A stretch of DNA of 64,000 bases from Weizmannia acidilactici (GTDB lineage Bacteria > Bacillota > Bacilli > Bacillales > Bacillaceae_C): NCBI RefSeq assembly GCF_008974225.1, contig NZ_BKZR01000009.1:1-64000 (forward strand), written 5' to 3'. The position numbers were made by a program, and so were the translations under genes. Below the pieces are notes generated by a model that saw only the letters and a program-made list of their open reading frames with translations, ran no database searches and had not been told where the DNA came from. Below, in pieces: positions 1 through 8,804 of the stretch. How positions within the stretch are numbered: position 1 is the stretch's first letter; each line of letters begins with the position of its first letter.

Positions 1-191
1 CCGAATGGTAGAAAAAAATCTTCTACGAAAGTTAACTGATGTTCCGTTTTTTTGTACATTGAAATGGCCTCCAAGTGCAAGGTTTTTCACGTATTTTCCA
101 TAAAATTCTTACACTTTATATTCGACAAAAGTGGCTAAAACCCTTGTCAAATCTGGAATTTTTGCTTATTCAGCAAGCCCTAACTATCTAT

Positions 192-668
192 TTAATTAAC
201 TGTTACTGTAAATTTTTTTGTAACTGTATAGCCGCCTTGTGTTTTGTAATAAGCCGTAATCGTGGCCTTGCCGGCTCTTTTACCGCTCACAAATGAAAGG
301 GTTGGCATTGTATCTTCTGTCGGCACCCATACACACAAATATCCCTTAACTTGAGTATTTTGTGTGCCTTTTACATGGACAGTCAATACACCTTTACTAT
401 CCGTTACAAGTTTTTCCGAATGGAATCCTGTCGCATCTTTAAAAACTTGGTTGGCATGCTTAGAACCCATTTTTAATCGTTGTATCGGTTTTCGGATTGT
501 TTCCAACCACTGTTGCTACACCGGTATTACGGTCATTTCCGTAACGTACACTGGCGATTAGATCCTTACCTTCTGTGCTCGATGTATTAGATTTATAGTT
601 TGTAATTTTTGGGCTTCCATAAGCATAAGATTAACGTGCTTTCAACAGTTTCACAATTGTATCATAAT
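192..668 (-). pseudogene. Remnant of a surface protein with an Ig-like C-terminal domain
   Basis: The minus strand encodes about 100 residues ending in KKFTVTVN. The content is beta-rich, with LTVHVKG and GKATITAYY, as in bacterial Ig-like (BIG2-type) repeats. Just upstream, another frame carries a matching stretch (SVRYGNDRNTGVATVVG) that would join it at KNG/SKHANQ. That implies a frameshift near position 470. Further upstream the same frame meets an in-frame TAA (near 637). No start codon with a ribosome site is visible. I infer the 3' end of a decayed secreted or wall-bound protein. The family assignment is weak and rests on composition and repeat style. Confidence 0.45.
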
Positions 669-793
669 ACGGCGTTTTTTCTGACACCTGAATCCGTGAC
701 GAAATTTTCACACAAAGTCATGCAATTCGCTTAAAATCTAGTATAATATGGGCATAAATCCAATTTAACCAATTCCACAATCAGGTGATCTAG

Positions 794-2040
794 TGAAAAA
801 ATTTATTATAGAATATACCAATGAACGGATTGTTGCCAACCTGGATTATTGTAGGAAATTTACTAGATCAAACAAATTTAGCTTCAAAGTTAAATGCCTA
901 TAAACTGCCGGGGATTTCCAGAAATCCCGGATGCTCCAATGGCGATGTAAAAGCGATTTTGATCATATTGAAACATTCCGGGGTGATGCCTTCTTTCAAC
1001 TGGCTTTGGATATCCAAAGGGTTCCTTCCAGCCCAACCCTGAGGCAGCGTCTAGACCAGGCTGCCTTGACGAAAAAGTGGAAAGAGATCCTGCATGAAGA
1101 ATCACTGAATCTCATCCGCCGGACAAATGCTGAAATCAGCCCTATTTACACCAAAGACAAGGCATATATCCCGGTTGACCTAGATGTCTCCCCCTTTGAC
1201 AATCCCCAGACGAAAAGGGAAGGAGTGGAAAGAACCTATAAAGGCTGTGACGGTTACGCCCCCATGTTCGCTTACATCGGGCAGGAAGGCTATTGTCTGA
1301 ATGTTGAGATGCGCAAAGGAAGCGTACACTGCCAAAACGGAACACCGGATTTTATCCGGAAAACCTTGTAATCCGCCAAAAAGCTGACAGACAAGCCGTT
1401 GCTTTTCAGGCTTGATTCGGGAAACGACAGCCGGGATAATATCGTGATTTTCCTGGAAAATGAAACAGATTTTATTATTAAACGCAATCCCCGCAAGGAA
1501 AAAGCAGAGGACTGGATTGAAATCGCCCAAAAACATGGTATTTGCTACGAAGAACGGGAAGGCAAAAAAGTTTATTTAGGGTCTATCCCCGCAACCATTC
1601 AAATGAATGAGCAGGAACGAACCGTCCGGAAAGTGTTCAAAGTGATCGAAAGAACGATCTCAAGAGACGGCCAGATTTTTTTGATGCCGGAATATGAATT
1701 TGAAACCTACTGGACGCCCCTGGATGTCCCGGCTCATGTGATAGTCTCGCTCTATCATGACCATGGCACATGCGAACAGTTCCATAGTGAAATCAAGACA
1801 GAACTGGATCTCGAACGCCTGCCTTCCGGGAAGTATGAAACCAATAGACTTATTCTCCATTTCGGCGTTTTTGCATACAATCTGCTTCGTATAATCGGGC
1901 AGGAAGGCTTGAGAGAACAGGATGCCCCTCTGAAAAAGAGAGCCACGAGGAGGAGAATTAGAACCGTCATCCAGAACATGATCATCATGGCTTCGAAGCT
2001 GGTTCACCAGGGGCGCCAATGCTTTAACTGTTTTCGGTAA
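794..2040 (+). pseudogene. Degenerate IS1380-family transposase
   Basis: Pieces of one transposase lie in successive frames. KKFIIEYTNERIVA starts at 794, then LNAYKLPGISRNP in a second frame (about 880-940), then KSDFDHIETFRGDAFF and VPSSPTLRQRLDQAA from about 950. An in-frame TAA at 1369-1371 interrupts the last frame just before the LFRLDSGNDS segment, which carries a catalytic aspartate of the DDE fold. The DVSPFDN segment is also present, and the C-terminus ends at 2040. The order and wording match IS1380-family transposases. With at least one frameshift and one stop the gene cannot make an active enzyme. I could not find convincing terminal inverted repeats on either side. Confidence 0.8.
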
Positions 2041-2307
2041 ATAACCAAAACTACTTAAAGTCAGCAAGATAGAAAGCAGAATTACAGATATTCTGCCAGT
2101 GACTTTCTGCCCAATTTGCTAACCCCCAGTTTTTTAATGAATTAATTTCATAAAAATATTACTACTTTTTAAACATCTTTTAGAGATAAAAAAATTTATT
2201 TCAATATGCGAACAAACATAAAAGAGAAAACAGTGTAAAAATTTTTTACCAAAAAATGTAAAATTGTGAGATTTAACCATTTGACTTACTTTATCTTATA
2301 TAAATTA
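2041..2307. other. AT-rich spacer between IS remnant and teichoic acid operon
   Basis: No gene is supported here. The stretch is AT-rich, presumably contains the decayed right end of the IS1380-type element, and ends at the stop codon of the TagE-like gene. No clear rho-independent terminator follows that gene. Confidence 0.4.
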
Positions 2308-3921
2308 TTATTTTTTAAAGAGAGACCAAAAACGCCCGGGGGTTTTTTTACTCTGCTTTGTTTCTACTTGCGGTGTATCATCCTTAAATTCCTTAAACAA
2401 TTCTACCCATTTCTGTCGATACATTTCATAACTAAATCTTTTTACAACCTCTGAGGCATTTTGAGAAAACTGATTGCGCAAGTCTTGATTTGTCATAATT
2501 TTAATTATTTTTTCTGCCAGCTGTTTTTGATCTCCCTTAGGAACAAGATATCCATCAATACCATTTCGTATGATATCCTTAGGACCATATTTAATGTCAT
2601 ATGCGATAACAGGTGTTCCAGCTGCAAGACTTTCAGTGATAACAAGTCCAAAACCTTCGTAATCTGAAGTCAAAATGGAGCAACTGGCACTTTGATACAC
2701 AGAGGTCGGGTTATCTGTAAATCCCTTCAAAAAAACATTCTTATTAAGATTTAGTTTTTCAATTAATTCTTTTAATTTATTTTCATCAGGTCCAAAACCA
2801 TAAATATGATATTCAGCTGTTGGTATTGCATCAACTACATATTTAAAAGCGTGAATAGCTTCATCCAACCTTTTTTGTTCCTCATACCTTGCTAGAGTAA
2901 CAGCGAGGTAAGGATTAAAAGTAATTTTTGGATCAATATAGGTAGGAATAACACTATGTGGTATTACAGTAAAGTGATTATGCTTACCAAATCTCTCGCT
3001 TACATCATTTTTTTGTTCATTCGTTAAAAAAACAACTTTATCAAATTTCTCTATATTATTAAACAATGGTTTCCATGTTGCCTTAATATCACTGCCGGCA
3101 GTATATGGTTTGGCAAAATGGTTATTGTGAAGAATAGCTATTCTTTTACATTTTGAATCAGTTACATTCAATAAAATTTCGTCCGTTTTTCGGGAGTCAG
3201 TCATTAAAATTGGATTGTCTATTTTTTTAATTTTCTCCGTTATCCAAAAACTATACAACTCATTAAGATTTTTAAATTCAATTGGATGTGGATAATATAA
3301 TTGGCATCTCCCTCCTTTTCCGGTTTTTGGATCAATCCATAAGGAGAGAAAGCATTCTCCGTTTTTGCTCATATAACGTTCGAGTTTCGGTTTATTTTGA
3401 AACAGATCCATATGTTGCACTCTTGAAAGCGTGCCATCTTGGTTGTATTCTTCTCTCCTAATGCGATGGCGACCTTCGTTCATATAATCAATCAACATTA
3501 AACGATTTTTTTTGTCAAAGCGTTTGTATTTGACATATAAACCATTTTTATAGTATCTAAAAGATAATTCCTTTGAGCCATTATCTTTAAATTCAACGAA
3601 GCCATCTTCTTTGATTTCATAAATTTTTGGATCAAGAGTAACTTTTTCCTTTTCTTTAAAAGGGTCAATATCAACAAACATATTTAAAACTTTGACACGC
3701 CGATCAAGCTTTCCGCTTTCATACAATTTATTTATAATTTGCTCATGATTTTTTTGGTATTTTAGTGTGAAAATGTATATTTGAGGAAACGTATCAATTA
3801 GTGCATTGGCCCTCGTCAATACAGCTTTTGTAAGTCCTCCTCTAATCGTATCTAATGAATTAAAAATGAAAATTGGTGTTACATTTCCCAATTTATTTTC
3901 CTCCAATAAAATTAAATTCAT
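2308..3921 (-). CDS. tagE: TagE/TarM-like family 4 glycosyltransferase (teichoic acid glycosylation)
   Basis: This 537-residue protein has an N-terminal region of about 230 residues with the YKNG and YNQDGT beta-type motifs seen in TagE and TarM. A GT-B family 4 domain follows, with the TLARYEEQKRLDEAI segment, IYGFGPDENKLKELI, and the donor-binding DYEGFGLVITESLAAGTPVIAYD block. Enzymes of this type transfer glucose or GlcNAc from a UDP-sugar to poly(glycerol phosphate) or poly(ribitol phosphate) in the cytoplasm. It is the last gene of the tag operon, 22 bases after tagG, and no terminator follows. Its composition is AT-rich like the rest of the operon. The sugar and anomer cannot be read from sequence. 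It is shorter than the 673-residue B. subtilis TagE. Confidence 0.78.
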   Translation of the reverse strand: MNLILLEENKLGNVTPIFIFNSLDTIRGGLTKAVLTRANALIDTFPQIYIFTLKYQKNHEQIINKLYESGKLDRRVKVLNMFVDIDPFKEKEKVTLDPKIYEIKEDGFVEFKDNGSKELSFRYYKNGLYVKYKRFDKKNRLMLIDYMNEGRHRIRREEYNQDGTLSRVQHMDLFQNKPKLERYMSKNGECFLSLWIDPKTGKGGRCQLYYPHPIEFKNLNELYSFWITEKIKKIDNPILMTDSRKTDEILLNVTDSKCKRIAILHNNHFAKPYTAGSDIKATWKPLFNNIEKFDKVVFLTNEQKNDVSERFGKHNHFTVIPHSVIPTYIDPKITFNPYLAVTLARYEEQKRLDEAIHAFKYVVDAIPTAEYHIYGFGPDENKLKELIEKLNLNKNVFLKGFTDNPTSVYQSASCSILTSDYEGFGLVITESLAAGTPVIAYDIKYGPKDIIRNGIDGYLVPKGDQKQLAEKIIKIMTNQDLRNQFSQNASEVVKRFSYEMYRQKWVELFKEFKDDTPQVETKQSKKTPGRFWSLFKK

Positions 3922-3943
3922 TTAACTCATCAATAAATAATTT

Positions 3944-4747
3944 TTATAAGAAATCAACAAATCGATTTCTAAATCTCACATGCAAAGAAGACCCTATTAT
4001 CCATAAAATAATGGTAACAGCCCAAAAGTATAATGTATAGTGCCAATGTTCTATAAAATACCACCCCATATTACCAAGCAGAGAAGATCGATAACCCTCT
4101 ATAATGTAATAAAAAGGATTAAATTTCAGAACCATTTGTATCGTTGGTGATAAACTTGAAGGGTTCCATAGTACAGGTGTTAAATAAATCATCATTCTCA
4201 TAATGGCTTGCACTATGTTTTGTACATCCCTTACAATAGTTGCTAAAGTTGAAGTCACAAAAGCAAGCGCCAGAGTAAAAATTAAGGAACTAATCATGTA
4301 ATAAGGAAGTTCCAAATAATACAGTGAAATAGGATGACCTAAAAATTGCAAAAATATAATAATCAGTCCCAAGATCATCAAATGTTGATAAAACCTGCTC
4401 ATGATAATGTAGCTTGGAATTGCACTAAGCGGAAAATTCATTTTTGCAACCATGCGTATCCTGGTATAAATAGATTTTGATCCTTGTATCACCGCTGGAT
4501 TAATAAAAAACCAAACAGAAATCCCGGCAAGCAGCCAAGGAACATAATTAGGGCGTGGATGTCCTCCCCTGATCCCAAAACCAAATACAAACCAATAAAT
4601 CGAAATTTGTATTAATGGGTTAATGATTTCCCAAAGGATGCCAAGATAATTATTTTTGTTTTGGCTACGCAATTCATATGAAGATAACCTTAAAATTAAA
4701 TAAAAACTTTTTACTTGTTCTTTTAAAACAGTAATCGCTGACTTCAT
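3944..4747 (-). CDS. tagG: Teichoic acid ABC exporter permease TagG
   Basis: This 267-residue ABC-2 type membrane protein has about six hydrophobic segments. It has the YLGILWEIINPLIQISIYWFVF opening typical of TagG and polysaccharide export permeases. It would move undecaprenyl-linked teichoic acid across the membrane together with an ATPase, TagH. Its ATG overlaps the tagF stop codon by four bases (ATGA), so translation is coupled. In B. subtilis tagH follows tagG directly. Here a glycosyltransferase gene follows instead, and no tagH is in the window. The ATPase is presumably encoded elsewhere. Other O-antigen-type exporters have the same fold, but the operon supports teichoic acid. Confidence 0.85.
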   Translation of the reverse strand: MKSAITVLKEQVKSFYLILRLSSYELRSQNKNNYLGILWEIINPLIQISIYWFVFGFGIRGGHPRPNYVPWLLAGISVWFFINPAVIQGSKSIYTRIRMVAKMNFPLSAIPSYIIMSRFYQHLMILGLIIIFLQFLGHPISLYYLELPYYMISSLIFTLALAFVTSTLATIVRDVQNIVQAIMRMMIYLTPVLWNPSSLSPTIQMVLKFNPFYYIIEGYRSSLLGNMGWYFIEHWHYTLYFWAVTIILWIIGSSLHVRFRNRFVDFL

Positions 4748-6891
4748 ATCTCTTTCCTTCCTAGAAAAACGCGTTCCACCACTTTTTGGGACGATTTTCC
4801 GGATTCTAAGTAACAGAAGCGTTTGTAGAAAGCCTCAAATGTTTCCGGAAGCTGATAACCATTGACATCAAGTTTTTGAATTTCGCGGATAACTTCATCC
4901 GTAGTTTTCACAAGTGGACCCGGAGCATTTTTTTCAAAATCAAAATAAAATCCACGTAAATTGTCACGATAATCATCAATATCATAGACAAAAAAGATCA
5001 TTGGTCGCCTTAAATTCGCGTAATCAAAGAATACTGAAGAATAATCCGTAATCAATAGATCCGCAATAAGGTACAGCTCCCTAATGTCCTCATGATTAGA
5101 GAAATCATAAGTAAATCCCGCATAAGGTGTTAAATCCAGGCTGCTTGCAACAAGATAATGCATTCTCACCACAATAATATATTGATCGCCAAGTTTTTCT
5201 CTTAGTTTATCTAAATCTAAAGGCAAATCAAATTTATACCTGCCTTTGCCATAAAACTGATTATCCCTCCAAGTAGGAGCATATAAAATAACTTTTTTGT
5301 CCTCTGGAAGACCGTATTTCGCTTTAAATGCACGAATCTCTTCCGCATTATTATTGGTGAAGAGAAAATCATTGCGCGGATATCCTGTTTCAAGCATCTC
5401 CTTATTAAATTGGAATGCTCTTCTGAAAATTTCAGTTGAGTAGGCATTTGGCGAAATAAGATAATCCCAATTACTTGCTTCTTTAAGGAAATTACGTTTA
5501 TATTTTTCAGTAGTTGTGCCCGGCATATGAACTTCTTCCATATCAGCAGCTAATTTTTTTAATGGAGTCCCATGCCAAGTTTGAAGATATATTGTATGGG
5601 CAGGTTTCGGAATCCAGAGCGGCATCCTGCTATTTGTGACCCAGTAACGTGCCCTTGCCATCGCAAATAACCATTTTATAGAAAATCGTTTTATATAGAC
5701 TAAGTTCCGATTTTCGAAATTGTAAATAAACCTTTTATCAATACTCCAATATAGCTTATAACCGTGCAGGTTTTCTTTCATATATTCATAAATGGCTCGG
5801 GGATTATCACTGTACTGCTTTCCGAGGAAACTTTCAAACATGACCAGTTTTTTATCAGCGGGAAGCATTCCAATTATTTTAAAAGCAAGTTGGTAAGCCC
5901 TTTTGGTATATTTGCTCTTCTTTATCTTTCTTAGTTTTTTCTTTAATAATGATTTCACATGAGTAGAAAAACGATAGTCATCCACAGAAATTGATAAAAA
6001 TTTCTTCTTTTTTGTTCTGGTTACTACAAATTTTTTCTTTCGGCCATCAAATTTTTTAATATATTTTTCTACTCTTGAAAATGAGCTATCCGGAATCAGT
6101 TTTAAGCGGGGTGTTTCTTTTACCTCTCCATCCACATCCATTTTCAAATAAGATTTATACCGTACCTTACCTTCCCCTAAGAGCGCGATATCTTCAGCCT
6201 TTATTTCAGCATAAAAACCAGCATGATTAAAGTCCAAGCCGTGATGGCCATATTCCTCCGTTAAATCCGCGCGCTCTATAAATTGAACTGGATATTTAAG
6301 TTCAATTCCCTGTCCAGAATTTCGTAAAATAAATGTTCTTTTTTCAATCTGATCCTTACCTGTTGGATCTACTGCAAAACCGCTTAAAGAAATAAGCCCT
6401 GATTTATCAATAGAAGCTCTTTCAACCTTTGCGATGATGCCCGGATTCTTTACCTGAAAAGAGAGATTACCTTTATTGGTTGAATATGGCAATAATATTT
6501 TATTCTCTTTATGATTAATGTAATACAGTAACTCTATATGTTTTAAATTACTCATTAACCTGTACCTGAGCGGCTCTTCTGTCTCTTCATCTTCCTCGGT
6601 GTCCAATTCTGTTATTTTTTCCTTTGTTAAATATACATCCCAAATATCATCATGCAACATTAAGTGATCAAGTTCTTTTCTTTCTATTTTCGAACCGAAT
6701 ATACATATTTCTTCACTTCTTGATAGCTCAAATACATAATAAGTTTCTTCCAAACCTCTATAACGACTTACAAGTGTTAATTGCAGCTGCGAATGATCGG
6801 CTGCAATATGTAGAGGTACATACATTTCAAGCAAATAATCATATTGCTGAAATTTTAGTTCTTTTAATGTACATTTTTTAATTTCCACCAT
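4744..6891 (-). CDS. tagF: CDP-glycerol:poly(glycerophosphate) glycerophosphotransferase TagF
   Basis: This protein of about 715 residues extends the poly(glycerol phosphate) chain of wall teichoic acid at the cytoplasmic membrane face. The first 330 residues are a TagF-type N-terminal region. From about residue 335 comes the glycerophosphotransferase domain, with DNPRAIYEYMK, WHGTPLKKL, ILYAPTWRD, IVVRMHY and LLITDYSSVFFDY, including the two conserved histidines of the family. I place the start at ATG 6891. It has a GGAGGAG ribosome site at good spacing, which overlaps the end of tagB. The reading frame stays open to 6927, but that ATG has no good site. The length is close to B. subtilis TagF (746). 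The gene overlaps tagG. Confidence 0.88.
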   Translation of the reverse strand: MVEIKKCTLKELKFQQYDYLLEMYVPLHIAADHSQLQLTLVSRYRGLEETYYVFELSRSEEICIFGSKIERKELDHLMLHDDIWDVYLTKEKITELDTEEDEETEEPLRYRLMSNLKHIELLYYINHKENKILLPYSTNKGNLSFQVKNPGIIAKVERASIDKSGLISLSGFAVDPTGKDQIEKRTFILRNSGQGIELKYPVQFIERADLTEEYGHHGLDFNHAGFYAEIKAEDIALLGEGKVRYKSYLKMDVDGEVKETPRLKLIPDSSFSRVEKYIKKFDGRKKKFVVTRTKKKKFLSISVDDYRFSTHVKSLLKKKLRKIKKSKYTKRAYQLAFKIIGMLPADKKLVMFESFLGKQYSDNPRAIYEYMKENLHGYKLYWSIDKRFIYNFENRNLVYIKRFSIKWLFAMARARYWVTNSRMPLWIPKPAHTIYLQTWHGTPLKKLAADMEEVHMPGTTTEKYKRNFLKEASNWDYLISPNAYSTEIFRRAFQFNKEMLETGYPRNDFLFTNNNAEEIRAFKAKYGLPEDKKVILYAPTWRDNQFYGKGRYKFDLPLDLDKLREKLGDQYIIVVRMHYLVASSLDLTPYAGFTYDFSNHEDIRELYLIADLLITDYSSVFFDYANLRRPMIFFVYDIDDYRDNLRGFYFDFEKNAPGPLVKTTDEVIREIQKLDVNGYQLPETFEAFYKRFCYLESGKSSQKVVERVFLGRKEI

Positions 6892-6898
6892 ATGTATT

Positions 6899-8089
6899 TT
6901 AACTCCTCCCGACAGCCGGATCTTCACTATGTTGATATAAGTAATTTGTTAAATTATAACTGGACTTTCCATCTGAATATTTATTCCATTGAGTTGAGAA
7001 TTCAACTATTCGTTCCATATCAAAATCATTTTCTTTGATCAATCGGATAATTTCTTCCGTATTAAACGCAATAGGACCGGGTACCAACTGCTCATATTCT
7101 TTCCAAAAACCCCGATTTTCTTGATAACTTTTTAAATCATACGGATAAAAAATCATTGGCCTCTTTAAAAGAGAAAACTCAAAAGGAATAGAGGAATAGT
7201 CAGTAATCAAAATATCAGTAATCAACAATAATTCATTTATATCATCATAATGTGAAAAGTCGAGAATAAATCCCTTATAATCAGCTAGTGCCTTCTTATT
7301 TTTAACAACTGGGTGCAATTTAATGATGACCACATAATCATCTTTGAGCTCTTGAGACATTAATGCCAAATCTAATTTCAACGAAAAATTATTTAACTCA
7401 TAATCCCGAAAAGTGGGTGCATATAAGATAATTTTTTTATGCATTAATCCAGAATGTTTTTGGTAAATTTTGCGAATTGTTTGTTCTTTTAAAAGATCAT
7501 CAAAAAAAAGATCCGTTCTAGGCACACCTGTACACAAAAAATTATCAGAACCAACGCCGAAAGCTTCCTTAAATATAGATTGCATAATATCTGAGCCAAT
7601 CACGATTTTATGGAATTGTGAATACACTTTTTTAAACCTGGTGATGGCTCCCTTTGTACGGGTATTTATGCTTTTATCCTTTAAACCAAAAGTTTTAAAG
7701 GCACCTGCAGCATGCCAAACCTGTATGCATTCCACTTCTTTTTTAAAATTTGTTGCTGCCAAAAAGCCATAATAGTTATCCACAACAATATATCTTGATG
7801 TCGCCAAATGATAAATACTTTTAAAAAAATCAAAGGGTTTTTTTAAATTAAAAAGAAGAACTTCTTCCTGTGCGAGTTCATCATTTAATTGATGAAAACA
7901 AGAAGAAGTGCATAAAAACACAACTGTAAATGGATTGGGATATTGTTTAATAGCATGGTAAACATATTCACTATTGCTTTTAAAAGAAACAACAAAAGAA
8001 ACTTTTCTCTCTATAGGAAATAAATTACATATAGAAAAGATGATCCGGAAAAGCAATAAGTATAAAGAAATAAACAGTTCCCTAACCAT
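6899..8089 (-). CDS. tagB: TagB-like CDP-glycerol glycerophosphotransferase (primase)
   Basis: At 396 residues this is close to the 381-residue TagB, which adds the first glycerol phosphate to the lipid-linked ManNAc-GlcNAc unit. An N-terminal hydrophobic stretch (LFISLYLLLFRIIFSIC) suggests membrane association. The family motifs WHAAGAFKTFG, ILYAPTFRDY, IIKLHPVVK and LITDYSSIPFEF are all present. They align with those of the neighbouring TagF, but the long TagF N-terminal region is missing. That size and the position between tagD and tagF favour the priming role. The gene overlaps the tagD stop by eight bases. A short TarF or TarL-type enzyme is the alternative. Confidence 0.82.
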   Translation of the reverse strand: MVRELFISLYLLLFRIIFSICNLFPIERKVSFVVSFKSNSEYVYHAIKQYPNPFTVVFLCTSSCFHQLNDELAQEEVLLFNLKKPFDFFKSIYHLATSRYIVVDNYYGFLAATNFKKEVECIQVWHAAGAFKTFGLKDKSINTRTKGAITRFKKVYSQFHKIVIGSDIMQSIFKEAFGVGSDNFLCTGVPRTDLFFDDLLKEQTIRKIYQKHSGLMHKKIILYAPTFRDYELNNFSLKLDLALMSQELKDDYVVIIKLHPVVKNKKALADYKGFILDFSHYDDINELLLITDILITDYSSIPFEFSLLKRPMIFYPYDLKSYQENRGFWKEYEQLVPGPIAFNTEEIIRLIKENDFDMERIVEFSTQWNKYSDGKSSYNLTNYLYQHSEDPAVGRS

Positions 8090-8480
8090 TTTTCACGGAG
8101 AAAAGATCCTGCTTAATTTTTGTAGTTGAAATTCCGACTGTTCTCGGCAAATAAACCACTTCACAGTAATCCTTCAGATAGTCAAATTTGCCTTTCCAGT
8201 CATCGCCCATGACAAATATATCCACATGGTGCCTTTTAATATCGTCTATTTTTTGTTCCCAAGTGTTTTCCGGAATTACTTCGTCAACATAACGGATCGC
8301 TTCCAGAATTAATTTCCGGTTTTCGTAGCTGTGGTATGATTTTTTATTTTTAATTTCGTTAAATTCATCCGTTGAAAGGCCGACGATTAAATAATCGCCC
8401 AACTCCCTTGCGCGTTTTAATAAATTGATATGCCCCCAATGAAGAAGGTCAAATGTTCCGTATGTGATCACCTTTTTCAT
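8082..8480 (-). CDS. tagD: Glycerol-3-phosphate cytidylyltransferase TagD
   Basis: This 132-residue enzyme makes CDP-glycerol from CTP and glycerol 3-phosphate, the donor used by TagB and TagF encoded next to it. The nucleotidyltransferase signature GTFDLLHWGHINLLKRA (HxGH) is near the N-terminus and RTVGISTTKI near the C-terminus. The second motif is usually RTEGISTT, so the glutamate is replaced by valine here. It is the first gene of the operon and has a strong promoter about 80 bases upstream. The length matches the family (129 in B. subtilis). Confidence 0.93.
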   Translation of the reverse strand: MKKVITYGTFDLLHWGHINLLKRARELGDYLIVGLSTDEFNEIKNKKSYHSYENRKLILEAIRYVDEVIPENTWEQKIDDIKRHHVDIFVMGDDWKGKFDYLKDYCEVVYLPRTVGISTTKIKQDLFSVKNG

Positions 8481-8560
8481 ACAGTTCTCTCCCTGTTAAG
8501 TAATAGGCATTAATTTTTCATAATGTGACATCTTCTATTATTTTTCCCCAATCTTTTCTC

Positions 8561-8589
8561 ATTATATGTCTATTTACATTAGAATTCAA
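8561..8589 (-). promoter_or_regulatory. Sigma-A promoter of the tag operon
   Basis: On the minus strand there is a -35 TTGAAT (8584-8589), a 17-base spacer and a perfect -10 TATAAT (8561-8566). It lies about 80 bases before the tagD start. I see no clear PhoP repeat array on it, although the B. subtilis tag genes are PhoP-repressed. Confidence 0.75.
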
Positions 8590-8760
8590 ATACTTCTTTA
8601 AAAAGTGTCAAGCTGGTTCTATCTCAAAATGGTTCCAGACTATCTATTTTAAGCTTTATCAAATTTTTACTGTTTCTTCCACCGGAGTCCTTTCGCTTTT
8701 CACGTATAAGTCCCGCATATCTCACGAGATATCTAATCATATCGCCATTGCCTTTTTAAA

Positions 8761-8796
8761 ACAGGTTCCCCCTGCATTTGCAGGAGGAAGCCTGTT
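8761..8796 (-). terminator. Terminator after uvrA
   Basis: A long inverted repeat (ACAGGCTTCCTCCTGCA paired with TGCAGGGGGAACCTGT) begins nine bases past the uvrA stop on the minus strand and is followed by TTTTAAAA. The stem ends the uvrB-uvrA transcript before the tag promoter region. The rest of 8600-8760 holds nothing I can identify. Confidence 0.8.
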
Positions 8797-8804
8797 AATT
8801 GTGC

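Noticed and set aside
1..2300. Terminal inverted repeats for the IS1380-type element
   Set aside because: I compared sequence flanking the transposase fragments and found no convincing pair. The ends are probably too decayed.
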